From contig CABSEG010000011.1 of NCBI GenBank assembly GCA_902476645.1, positions 1 to 55,037 on the forward strand: a DNA stretch of 55,037 bases, in the 5' to 3' direction. The position numbers and the translations under genes were made by a program. Origin of the DNA: an uncultured Lachnospiraceae bacterium. GTDB lineage: Bacteria; Bacillota; Clostridia; Lachnospirales; Lachnospiraceae. Positions 24,361-32,693 of this stretch are shown one piece after another; the stretch's first letter is position 1, and every line of letters begins with the position of its first letter. The notes under the pieces are model-generated. The model did not search any database. It was not told where the DNA came from and saw nothing but the letters and a program-made list of their open reading frames with translations.

Positions 24361-25883
24361 TTTGGGAATTGATCCTGGAACATTTATTTATCGTTTTGGC
24401 GTCGGCATTTTTGGCTGTAGCCATTGGACTCCCTTTGGGAATTGCCGCATATGTGTGGAAGCGCATTCGAGGGGTGATTCTTTGGATTGTGGATCTTTTA
24501 CAGACCGTTCCCACTCTTGCCCTCCTGGGAATTATCATGGTTTTTGCGGGAGCCGGAAAGGGAACGGTGATTGCGGGAATTACGCTGTACTCCCTTCTTC
24601 CTATTGTGCGTAATACCGTTTTAGGACTTCAGGAAGTGGACCCTGGCGTTCAGGAAGCTGCCCGCGGGATGGGAATGAGCAAGGCGTATCGGGTGCTTCG
24701 GGTGGAGCTTCCCTTGGCGTTTCCCACTGTATTTACAGGAATTCGCATCGCCGTGGTAAATGCCATTGGAACGGCAGTGTTTGCGGCTTTTGTGGGTGGA
24801 GGCGGACTTGGAAGCGAGATTAACCAGGGTATCCGTGTGCATAATATGAGCATGATTCTGCTTCCCACAGCCGTGCTGATGGTGGTGGCTTTCATTTTAG
24901 ATCTTCTGATGGGCTGGATGGAGCGAAGAATGCAAAGAAAGAGCAGTTTTCGCCAGGTACTCGTCCCCGCTGCGCTCTTTTTGGCTATGTTTTTGGCGGT
25001 GCTGCCCTATGGTCTTGGCGGGGATCATGAGGATCCGACGACAACTCTTACGATGTACGATCTGAACTATACGGAGCCAAAGCTGTTGGCCAGAATGGCG
25101 AAGTTGGTGGTGGAGGATCATACGGATTTAAAGGTAAAGATAAAAGACGAAATGACCAACGTGAATGCTTTTCATGAGCTGGTGGCAAAGTCTCCCTCCT
25201 GTGATATGATTGTCAGCTATGATGGAACGCTTCTGACCACCTATCTCCACAAGGATACCGCGGATATTCCGGAAGGGGAAAGCCTGTATGACTACGTAAA
25301 TCAGGAGGCCATGAAGAAGTATCAAATCCGGCTTTTAGGGAAGCTGGGACTAAACAACACCTACGCGATTGCTGTGCCGGAGAAACTGGCAGAAGAGAAG
25401 AACATCACAAAAATCAGCGATCTGCTCCCTGTGGCCAGTCAGTTGGTATTTGGCGCAGAACATGAATTTTTCACCGAGGAGGGCAGCATGAAGTATGGCC
25501 CGTTTGTGAAGTTCTACGGGCTGGATTTTAAAGACGCGGTGACTGTGGATATCGGATTGAAATACAGCGCTATTGAAAATGGCAACTTCCAGGTGACAGA
25601 GGTTTATGCCACCGATGGCCTGAACCGGAAGGCGAAGCTTCGGGTCTTAGAAGATGATCAGGCATTCTTTCCGGAGTACAACAGTGCGTTTCTGATTCGG
25701 GACGAGGTGTTCCAGCGTGTAAAAGAGACTGCCCCCAATCTGGAGGAGGTTTTAAATCTTCTGGAGGGGCAGATCTCCACGGAGGATATGGTCAATCTGA
25801 CCTACGACGTGGACGTGTTGGGCAAAGACCTGGATGAAACTGCGGAGAATTTTCTTACGGAGCGGGGACTTATAGGAGAATAA
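24357..25883 (+). CDS. Osmoprotectant permease fused to its substrate-binding domain
   Basis: 508 residues. Residues 1-205 are a second ABC permease with its own EAA loop (AARGMGMSKAYRVLRVELPL). A further membrane segment (about 200-220, VPAALFLAMFLAVLPYGLG) leads into an extracytoplasmic binding domain of the glycine betaine/OpuAC type (about 230-508). The permease-SBP fusion ties the binding domain to the translocator in a fixed ratio, as in OpuA/BusA-like systems of Firmicutes. Together with the two genes before it, this gives a complete importer. A separate binding protein is not needed. Confidence 0.85.
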   Translation: MIWELILEHLFIVLASAFLAVAIGLPLGIAAYVWKRIRGVILWIVDLLQTVPTLALLGIIMVFAGAGKGTVIAGITLYSLLPIVRNTVLGLQEVDPGVQEAARGMGMSKAYRVLRVELPLAFPTVFTGIRIAVVNAIGTAVFAAFVGGGGLGSEINQGIRVHNMSMILLPTAVLMVVAFILDLLMGWMERRMQRKSSFRQVLVPAALFLAMFLAVLPYGLGGDHEDPTTTLTMYDLNYTEPKLLARMAKLVVEDHTDLKVKIKDEMTNVNAFHELVAKSPSCDMIVSYDGTLLTTYLHKDTADIPEGESLYDYVNQEAMKKYQIRLLGKLGLNNTYAIAVPEKLAEEKNITKISDLLPVASQLVFGAEHEFFTEEGSMKYGPFVKFYGLDFKDAVTVDIGLKYSAIENGNFQVTEVYATDGLNRKAKLRVLEDDQAFFPEYNSAFLIRDEVFQRVKETAPNLEEVLNLLEGQISTEDMVNLTYDVDVLGKDLDETAENFLTERGLIGE

Positions 25884-25904
25884 TATAGAAAAGGATGGTA
25901 AGAA

Positions 25905-26594
25905 ATGAAAGCAGATGGCAGGATTTCCAATTATGAGAGAATGAAAAACCAGATGGCGGATGTATTTTTACAATATGATCAGGAACCGATGATCCGTAAA
26001 TTCCGACTGCGACAGGATGAGCGTTATCTTTATATCCGCTTTTTGGGACGGGAATATCGGATTTGCAGGTTAAGCGGGCGGGTCTGTTGGACGCAGGATG
26101 GTTTTCAGACAGAGAGAGAGGCAGATTACAATGAAGTAATGACTATCTATGATGTCCTTTGTCATTCCCAAGAGAATTGTGGCCTAGCTCACCAGTGGGT
26201 GAACGTGGGAAGTCTTGCGACGGTTCAGGGCGGCACTTTGGCGAAAAGAAACCATTTTTTTCAAAATGCAGGAGATTTTTTTGACGGGAAAACAGATGCG
26301 TTGGCCTGTGCTTGTGAGTCTTGCGGAGGAGAAAAAGTGGAAAAGGGAGATGTGGCTTATAAACTGGAGCTATTTCCTTTCCTTCCCATACTCCTTTGCT
26401 TTTGGGAATCGGATGAAGAATTTCCGGCAAGTTTGCAGATTCTTGTGGATAAAAATACGCTGCAATATATGCATTATGAGACCCTTATGTTCGCGATTGC
26501 CCATTTGCTGGAGCGTTTAAAGGAAGAAATAAGAAAGACTACCAAAAAGGAAGAAATAAGAAAGACTACCAAAGCGGATGGCCCATATTTTTAA
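25905..26594 (+). CDS. DUF3786 protein with a duplicated C-terminal nonapeptide
   Basis: 229 residues. The middle (WTQDGF, LPILLCFWESDEEFPAS, YMHYETLMFAIAHLLERL) matches the style of DUF3786, a small family in anaerobes, often near corrinoid or methyl-transfer genes but here behind the osmolyte operon (21 nt gap). It may use the imported methylated amines indirectly; this is inference. The last part carries a perfect 27 bp tandem duplication (26520-26546 and 26547-26573), giving KEEIRKTTK twice. Confidence 0.7.
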   Translation: MKADGRISNYERMKNQMADVFLQYDQEPMIRKFRLRQDERYLYIRFLGREYRICRLSGRVCWTQDGFQTEREADYNEVMTIYDVLCHSQENCGLAHQWVNVGSLATVQGGTLAKRNHFFQNAGDFFDGKTDALACACESCGGEKVEKGDVAYKLELFPFLPILLCFWESDEEFPASLQILVDKNTLQYMHYETLMFAIAHLLERLKEEIRKTTKKEEIRKTTKADGPYF

Positions 26595-26660
26595 GAGTGC
26601 AAAGGGGCATTTTAGAAAGATATTGGGGAAAACCCCTGCCCATAGAGCCGCGTAAAAATA

Positions 26661-26702
26661 CAGTGCCCGGGAAGAGGGACTTTTCCGGACACTGTGTTTT
26701 TT
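26661..26702. terminator. Bidirectional terminator between DUF3786 and cstA
   Basis: CAGTGCCCGGGAA pairs with TTTTCCGGACACTG (26661-26694) and a T-rich tail TGTTTTTTAT follows on the plus strand. It lies between two convergent genes. Confidence 0.7.
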
Positions 26703-26745
26703 ATACATTGGAGATTTTGGGAAACCTCAAATAAATCCTGGATTT

Positions 26746-28440
26746 TCAGGACTGCTTGTCGGCCTTTTGTCTTACAAGTTCTTTCCCTGAGGTCACTACA
26801 ATGGTAACTCCCAGGATCATCAGCAATACTGCTACAATTAACTGCAACCCTTCTACCATGAAGACGCCGGTGCCGGACGAAAATGCATGGATTAGTGCCA
26901 GAAGTCTCTGTATCAGTGCCGTGAAGGTTACGATTAGCATGATTACGAAGGGCGGAATCAAGGTTCGCATCTCTCTTCCGGTCACTTTCAAAAAGACACA
27001 GAGTGTAATCAAGACCAGAGCGCTCAGAAGCTGGTTTGCACTTCCAAACAGAGGCCAGATATTGGAATATCCTACTTGTGTCAGGATATATCCAAATACT
27101 AATGTAATCAGAGTGGCAAAGTATTTGTTACAGAGTATCTTTCTCCAGCCCTCTGCGTGTTCCATATCGTCCACGCTGAACAGCTCCTGGAAAGACATAC
27201 GTCCGATACGCGCCACAGAGTCTAAAGTGGTGAAGGCCAGAGCGGACACGCACATGGTCATAAAGCTCTGTGCTACGAATACCGGGATACCAAACATTTC
27301 CAAAAATCCGGCTACTCCGGAAGAAAAGATCTGAAACGGAGTGCCTACAGCGGCGATCCCGTCCGCACTTGCCGCGGCACCCGCCACGCAGAGGGCAATG
27401 ACAGCCAGGAGGCTTTCTAATACCATAGCTCCGTATCCTACCTTTAACATATCCTTCTCATTGGAGATGGTCTTTGAAGAGGTTCCGGACGATACTAAGC
27501 TGTGGAATCCGGAAACGGCGCCGCAGGCTACGGTTACAAACAGGATTGGAAACAGAGTACCCAGACTCTGATTCTGGAAACCGGTGAAAGCTGGCAGATT
27601 CATGACAGGATGGGCGAACACCAGGCCGATCACTGCGCCGACAATCATTCCCACAAACATGAAGGTGGACATGTAATCCCGGGGTTGCATGACAAACCAC
27701 ATAGGAAGTACGGCCGCCAGGAAAATATAGGCGAAAGCGATGTACACCCAGATGTCTTTTCCTAAGGTCACCGGCAAATTCATTCCGCATATGAATGCGA
27801 GAACTGTACACGCGAGTCCGAAGACAACCTCTTTCCAGCCTGTGAATTTCACTTTTCTTTGAACCAAACCAAAGATTGCCGCAAAGAGAATGAAAAACAG
27901 GGAGATGCTGCCTGCGGCTCCGTTTACCGTGGCATTTTCGGACAGAGTCTGTACGCCGTCCGCAATCACATAGGCGTTGAAGGTATCTGCAACCATGTCC
28001 GCAAACGCCGCAATCACAATCAAAGTGAACAGCCAGCAGAAGCCAAGAAATAGCTTGCGTCCTGCCTTTCCGATATATTTCTCAATCAGCAGGCCCATAG
28101 ACTTTCCGTCATTTTTTACGCTGGCATACAGTGCTCCGAAGTCCGTCACTGCGCCAAAAAAGATACCGCCAAGGAGGATCCATAAAAGAACCGGAAGCCA
28201 TCCGAATGCGGCTGCCTGTATGGCTCCGGTCACTGGACCGGCCCCTGCAATGGATGAAAACTGATGGGCAAATACAGTCCAACCGTCTGTGGGAACATAG
28301 TCCTGCCCGTCATTGTGTATCAGAGCGGGGGTCTTTGCTCTGGGATCGATGCCCCATTTTTTTGCCAGCCATCGTCCATACAGCGCATAGGCTGCGATAA
28401 GGCATACTGCAGCAATGAGTACGATTACAAGTGTGTTCAT
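26746..28440 (-). CDS. cstA: CstA-family peptide/pyruvate transporter
   Basis: A 564-residue integral membrane protein with about 15 hydrophobic segments. Family hallmarks include the N-terminal YALYGRWLAKKWGID and VPTDGWTVFAHQFSSIAGAG segments. CstA proteins were first described as peptide transporters induced by carbon starvation; some members import pyruvate. Here the gene is preceded by a full T-box leader, so expression should rise when an aminoacyl-tRNA runs low. This favours a peptide or amino acid role in this organism. It is a single-gene unit. Confidence 0.9.
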   Translation of the reverse strand: MNTLVIVLIAAVCLIAAYALYGRWLAKKWGIDPRAKTPALIHNDGQDYVPTDGWTVFAHQFSSIAGAGPVTGAIQAAAFGWLPVLLWILLGGIFFGAVTDFGALYASVKNDGKSMGLLIEKYIGKAGRKLFLGFCWLFTLIVIAAFADMVADTFNAYVIADGVQTLSENATVNGAAGSISLFFILFAAIFGLVQRKVKFTGWKEVVFGLACTVLAFICGMNLPVTLGKDIWVYIAFAYIFLAAVLPMWFVMQPRDYMSTFMFVGMIVGAVIGLVFAHPVMNLPAFTGFQNQSLGTLFPILFVTVACGAVSGFHSLVSSGTSSKTISNEKDMLKVGYGAMVLESLLAVIALCVAGAAASADGIAAVGTPFQIFSSGVAGFLEMFGIPVFVAQSFMTMCVSALAFTTLDSVARIGRMSFQELFSVDDMEHAEGWRKILCNKYFATLITLVFGYILTQVGYSNIWPLFGSANQLLSALVLITLCVFLKVTGREMRTLIPPFVIMLIVTFTALIQRLLALIHAFSSGTGVFMVEGLQLIVAVLLMILGVTIVVTSGKELVRQKADKQS

Positions 28441-28503
28441 GGTAGTTCACTCTCCTTTGTTAAATATGACGTAAATTGGAAGTTGTGATAATTTGTTTGA
28501 AAA

Positions 28504-28861
28504 CAAAAAAACGCCTTCCGACAGATTACTCTGTCAGAAGACGAATGTTGCTCTCTCCGCGTTACCACTTCTTTTACCGGATATTCCGGTCCCTCCATCC
28601 CGTCGCCCAACTGCATTTCCCTGAAAATATAACCTTGCCGGAAGCTGCTTTCAAGAATTTGCCTGTCGGGTTAACAGGTTTCCCTATAACGGGAGAATCC
28701 CGGTCCGGGCTACTGATATTCCTTTCGCCCTGACTGCTCGCAGGTGATAGCCGCCCTGACTATGCTGTCTCCTCACACCATCCGGAGACTCTCTGAAAAC
28801 ATATCTGTCCGGGAAGTCTTGTCCTGTTCTTCGCATTTCTTTCTTATTCGATTTAATTATA
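28504..28861 (-). promoter_or_regulatory. T-box leader with promoter and terminator upstream of cstA
   Basis: On the minus strand a promoter (TTGACA 28883-28878, 16 bp, TATAAT 28861-28856) is followed by about 340 nt of structured leader. The antiterminator element AGTGGTAACGCGG (28569-28557) fits the T-box consensus; its UGGU would pair with an ACCA tRNA end. A strong terminator (CTTCTGACAGA / TCTGTCGGAAG, then seven T, 28543-28505) precedes cstA by about 65 nt. Stem I is recognisable from AGAGAG and the GTCTCC/GGAGAC arm. I could not assign the specifier codon with confidence. Confidence 0.85.
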
Positions 28862-28991
28862 GCTCGAAATGGCAGAATGTCAATAAAAACAAAATATAAA
28901 AATAGGATTGACTTTTTGACCAAATATGGTGAATATTTGTAAAAAATTATTAATTATTAAAACGAATAAGCGGGCGATTTACCACGCTAAA

Positions 28992-29021
28992 TTGACAGAA
29001 TTAGCCAATTTATAGTATAAT
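28992..29021 (+). promoter_or_regulatory. Consensus promoter of the GH63 gene
   Basis: TTGACA (28992-28997), 18 bp, TATAAT (29016-29021). AAATTG (28989) and CAATTT (29006) form an inverted repeat over the -35 box, a possible operator. Confidence 0.75.
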
Positions 29022-29056
29022 ATAAAACAACTGTTTATCTAATATGCATATAAGAT

Positions 29057-29115
29057 AGGCGGGGGAAAACATCCGCCAGGATCAGCGAAAGGAGCCTTTG
29101 CTGATTCTTGGTGGT
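29057..29115 (+). promoter_or_regulatory. Structured 5' leader of the GH63 gene, class unknown
   Basis: Within the 130 nt leader, GGCGG/CCGCC (29057-29076) can form one stem. A longer one is built from ATCAGCGAAAGG / CCTTTGCTGAT with flanking CCGCCAGG/CTTGGTGG (about 29072-29115). No known riboswitch class could be assigned by eye. Confidence 0.35.
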
Positions 29116-29154
29116 GAGTAAGCGTTAGTTTTAAAAGGAATAGGAGATGAAGAA

Positions 29155-32100
29155 ATGAAGATGAAAAAAGTATTGAAAGCAGGGATTTGCTCTTTGTGCA
29201 CCGTTGCGGTTGTGGCCGGAAGTATCCCTGCAATTCCTGCGATGCAGGCGGCTGCTGAAGGCGGCGCAAGTATTGAGGATTTCGGCAATGTATTAAACAT
29301 CTTTGCCGATCCGGGCGACAATATTTACGGCTTACATACGGCAACCAATTACAGCGGAACGAACAATTACAACAATTTCTCCGATATGGGCGCATGGCAT
29401 GGATATTATTTACATGATCTGGAAGCCAAGGATCTCTACGGTGGCTTTGCAGGCCCAGTTGTCATTGGGGAGGAATATCCTGTGAACCTGTCGGATGCAA
29501 TCAGCAAGATTGTAGTCAGCGATAAGGACGGAAACGTATACGATCTGACCACGTCCAAGGTGGATGCGGTATACTATCCGGGAAGACTGGTACAAAGCTA
29601 TGAGTTCGATGCATTTATCCTAAAGCTGGAGCTGATTATGGGAACCAACAGAAGCGCGGTGATTAAGACAAGCATTGAAAATAAGACAGAAGACGCACTG
29701 GAACTTCAGTTAAAATGGGAAGGTACCATCTTTGATCGTTTCCAGGGCAGCTATGATCTGGGTGCCACCCTGGCAGCAACTGAGGATGGCGTAGATGTTC
29801 ATTTTTCTGATGTACGCTACACATGGAACCTGTTTACCACAAAGGAAAACAGATTCCGGATTGCATTTGATCAGCCGGTAACCACAGTGGTAAGTGAAGA
29901 TCTGCTTTCCTATGAAACCACAATGGATGCGCCTGTTTCCATTGCAGCGGGAGATACATTTACAACCTGGTCCACCCAGAGCTTCACGTTTACCGATGAG
30001 GAGGCGGCTGTAGAAGAAGCCAAGATTGGAGACATGCTGGATAATGGAGACAGATACTTTGCGGAAAATAAGGAACGCTGGCAGGGATACTTAGACAACG
30101 TACTTTCCGATGTGGAGCCTGTCGGTAAAGAGTATCAGAACGCGGCAGTAAAATCAATTGAAACCATTGCCACAAACTGGAGAAGCGCAGCAGGCGCCTT
30201 AAAGCACGATGGCATTATTCCGTCCATGTCTTACCAGTGGTTTATTGGCTTGTGGGCATGGGATACCTGGAAAGGTGCTATCGGAGCCTCCTTATTTGAC
30301 GGAGAGCTTGCACAGGATAGTGTCAGAGCTATCTTTGATTACCAGATTACAGAAGATGATGAGCTTCGTCCTCAGGATGCGGGGGCCATCGTAGACTGTA
30401 TCTTCTATAACCAGAGCGAAGCCCGCGGAGGCGAGGGTGGCAACTGGAACGAGCGTAACTCTAAACCGCCTTTGGCAGCATGGTCTGTTTATAACATCTA
30501 TCAGAAGACCCATGATGTGGAGTTCTTGAAAGAGCTGTACCCGAAGCTGGTTGCTTATCACAACTGGTGGTATACAAACCGCGACGTGGATCACAATGGT
30601 GTTGCAGAGTACGGAGCTATGGTTGACGACGCGCATTATCAGTGGGTAAGAAACGAAGAGGGCGAGACTGTTATCGCAACCGATGAAGAGGGCAATAAGC
30701 TGTTTGATTCCGATGCCATCATTGAAGCAGCGGCATGGGAGAGTGGTATGGACAATGCGACCCGCTTTGACGTGGAAGGAAATGGCCCGGACGACGTGGG
30801 AGTGCTGGTATATGAGAACAAGAATGAGGATGGCGAAGTAGTTGGTTACTCGATCAATCAAGAGTCCGTTGACTTAAATGCTTATCTCTATGCAGAGAAA
30901 GGCTTCTTAAAATCTATCGCAGAAATCCTTGGCTACAGTGAGGATGCGAAGAAATACGAAGAGGAGGCAGAGGATCTTCTCGCATATGTCAATGAGAACA
31001 TGTACGATGAAGAGACCGGATTCTATTATGACCTGCAGACAAATGAAGACGGAAGCGTTAAGAAACTGCTTGTGAACCGTGGAAAAGGCACAGAAGGCTG
31101 GATGCCGCTGTGGGCCAATATGGCGACTCAGGAAATAGCAGACAGAGTTGTCGAAAATATGGTGGATGAAAACAAGTTCAACCTCAAGGTACCGTTTCCA
31201 ACGGCATCCAAGGATAACGATAAGTTTTCACCATCCACATACTGGAGAGGACCAGTTTGGTTAGACCAGGCTATGTTTGGCGTGGAAGCGATGCAGAACT
31301 ACGGATATCTGGAAGAAGCCAGAGAAATGACCTACAAGCTGTTTGACAATACGGAGGGGTTATTGGGAGACGGTCCCATCCGCGAGAATTACAATCCTGA
31401 GACAGGGGAAGGGCTTCATACCACCAATTTCAGCTGGTCGGCAGCAGCATTTGCTTCCCTGTTCAGAAACACGCTGGGAGGAAACAGCACCACGTCTCAG
31501 ACAGCATTACCAAAACCGGATGCATCTTTGGGCGAAAGCATTAAGCTCACTTTAAAATCCTTGTATGAGGTTTGGGCAGCGGCGGATCTTTCCGTATATA
31601 CCCAGGAGAGCGCAGAGCGTATGGAGGCGGCCCTTAAGGAAGCTTACGACGTTTTGAACGACGATGAGGCAATCCAGAGTGAAGTAGACCAGGCTGTCGC
31701 GGATCTTGTGAAAGCCATAGGAGCTATGGAATACGGCGTACAGAAACTGCATCTGGAAGTGGCTTTAGATGCTGCGGAACAGATTCTGGCACTCAGTGAA
31801 AATTACGAAGAAACAGAAGCACTGGCTGCCGCTGTGGAGGCAGGAAGGGATGTACTGGCAAAGACAGATGCAACCCAGGAAGAAGTAAACAATGCAGCCG
31901 ATGCGGTGTTGGATGAACTCTTTAAGATGGCCAAGAAGGCAGATATTGCATCTCTTGAAAGTCTGATAGAGGCGGCCAAAGGGCTATTGGAGAAAAACTA
32001 TACCAGCGAAACACTGGAAATTCTGAAAGGTGCCATTGGAACCGGCGAGGCGGTAGTGGCAGACCAGAACAGAGATGATCAGGATATCACAGACGCATAT

Positions 32101-32535
32101 GCGGATTTGGTTCAGGCTATTATGAATCTTGAGATGAAGGGCAATAAAGCGGCTCTGGAGTCTATACTCGCAAAGGCAAAGGAAGTTCTGGCGAATGCGG
32201 ATGCCTATGTGGCAGGAACCGTGGAAGGTCTTGCGGAAGCAGTGCAGACAGCACAGGCTGTATATGATGACGCAGACGCAGTACAGAGTGAGGTAAACGA
32301 AGCAGTGCAGACATTAACCTTGAAAGTGGCAGAAGCCAGATTACTGGGCGATGTGAACGGCGACGGTACCGTAACCACAAGTGACAGCGCGAGCCTTTTG
32401 AAAGCCAATGCAGAGCTGACCGCACTTTCCGCAGAAGCGGCTGCCAGTGCAGATGTGAATGGTGACGGCGTGGTTGATACGAAGGATGCGACATTGCTTT
32501 TACAGTACACAGCAGAGAAAGTTGCAGCCTTCTAA
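29155..32535 (+). CDS. Secreted GH63 alpha-glucosidase-like enzyme with FIVAR repeats and dockerin
   Basis: An 1126-residue secreted protein. A signal peptide (about 1-34, AVVAGSIPAIPAMQAAA) precedes an N-terminal beta-domain and an (alpha/alpha)6 barrel of GH63 YgjK type. The likely general acid is D370 (GLWAWDTWK) and the likely base E744 (IRENYNPETG); the YWRGPVWLDQAM motif is also present. After residue 780 come about four FIVAR-like helical repeats, then a type I dockerin (about 1064-1126) with two calcium loops, DVNGDGTVTTSDSA at 1066 and DVNGDGVVDTKDAT at 1100. GH63 enzymes release glucose from alpha-glucosides. The dockerin implies attachment to a cohesin that is not in this window. 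The enzyme acts outside the cell. Confidence 0.85.
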   Translation: MKMKKVLKAGICSLCTVAVVAGSIPAIPAMQAAAEGGASIEDFGNVLNIFADPGDNIYGLHTATNYSGTNNYNNFSDMGAWHGYYLHDLEAKDLYGGFAGPVVIGEEYPVNLSDAISKIVVSDKDGNVYDLTTSKVDAVYYPGRLVQSYEFDAFILKLELIMGTNRSAVIKTSIENKTEDALELQLKWEGTIFDRFQGSYDLGATLAATEDGVDVHFSDVRYTWNLFTTKENRFRIAFDQPVTTVVSEDLLSYETTMDAPVSIAAGDTFTTWSTQSFTFTDEEAAVEEAKIGDMLDNGDRYFAENKERWQGYLDNVLSDVEPVGKEYQNAAVKSIETIATNWRSAAGALKHDGIIPSMSYQWFIGLWAWDTWKGAIGASLFDGELAQDSVRAIFDYQITEDDELRPQDAGAIVDCIFYNQSEARGGEGGNWNERNSKPPLAAWSVYNIYQKTHDVEFLKELYPKLVAYHNWWYTNRDVDHNGVAEYGAMVDDAHYQWVRNEEGETVIATDEEGNKLFDSDAIIEAAAWESGMDNATRFDVEGNGPDDVGVLVYENKNEDGEVVGYSINQESVDLNAYLYAEKGFLKSIAEILGYSEDAKKYEEEAEDLLAYVNENMYDEETGFYYDLQTNEDGSVKKLLVNRGKGTEGWMPLWANMATQEIADRVVENMVDENKFNLKVPFPTASKDNDKFSPSTYWRGPVWLDQAMFGVEAMQNYGYLEEAREMTYKLFDNTEGLLGDGPIRENYNPETGEGLHTTNFSWSAAAFASLFRNTLGGNSTTSQTALPKPDASLGESIKLTLKSLYEVWAAADLSVYTQESAERMEAALKEAYDVLNDDEAIQSEVDQAVADLVKAIGAMEYGVQKLHLEVALDAAEQILALSENYEETEALAAAVEAGRDVLAKTDATQEEVNNAADAVLDELFKMAKKADIASLESLIEAAKGLLEKNYTSETLEILKGAIGTGEAVVADQNRDDQDITDAYADLVQAIMNLEMKGNKAALESILAKAKEVLANADAYVAGTVEGLAEAVQTAQAVYDDADAVQSEVNEAVQTLTLKVAEARLLGDVNGDGTVTTSDSASLLKANAELTALSAEAAASADVNGDGVVDTKDATLLLQYTAEKVAAF

Positions 32536-32580
32536 AGAGCATGGATAAGGCGGGAAAGTAAAACAAACTTTCCAAGAATG

Positions 32581-32630
32581 TACCGCCGCATCTACGAACA
32601 AGATATCGTAGATGCGGCGGTAACTTTTGT
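32581..32630. terminator. Perfect 17 bp hairpin between convergent genes
   Basis: TACCGCCGCATCTACGA and its exact complement flank an 8 nt loop (32581-32622), followed by ACTTTTG. It sits between the GH63 gene and the convergent kinase gene and probably terminates both. Confidence 0.75.
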
Positions 32631-32693
32631 ATAAGTTTGCATTGTAAAATGCCGGGAGTACCGTTTGGAATATGAAGGAAACAAAGGGAAATC

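Noticed and set aside
29022..29154. c-di-GMP riboswitch before the GH63 gene
   Set aside because: The conserved motifs of class I and class II that I know are not present; only generic stems can be seen.
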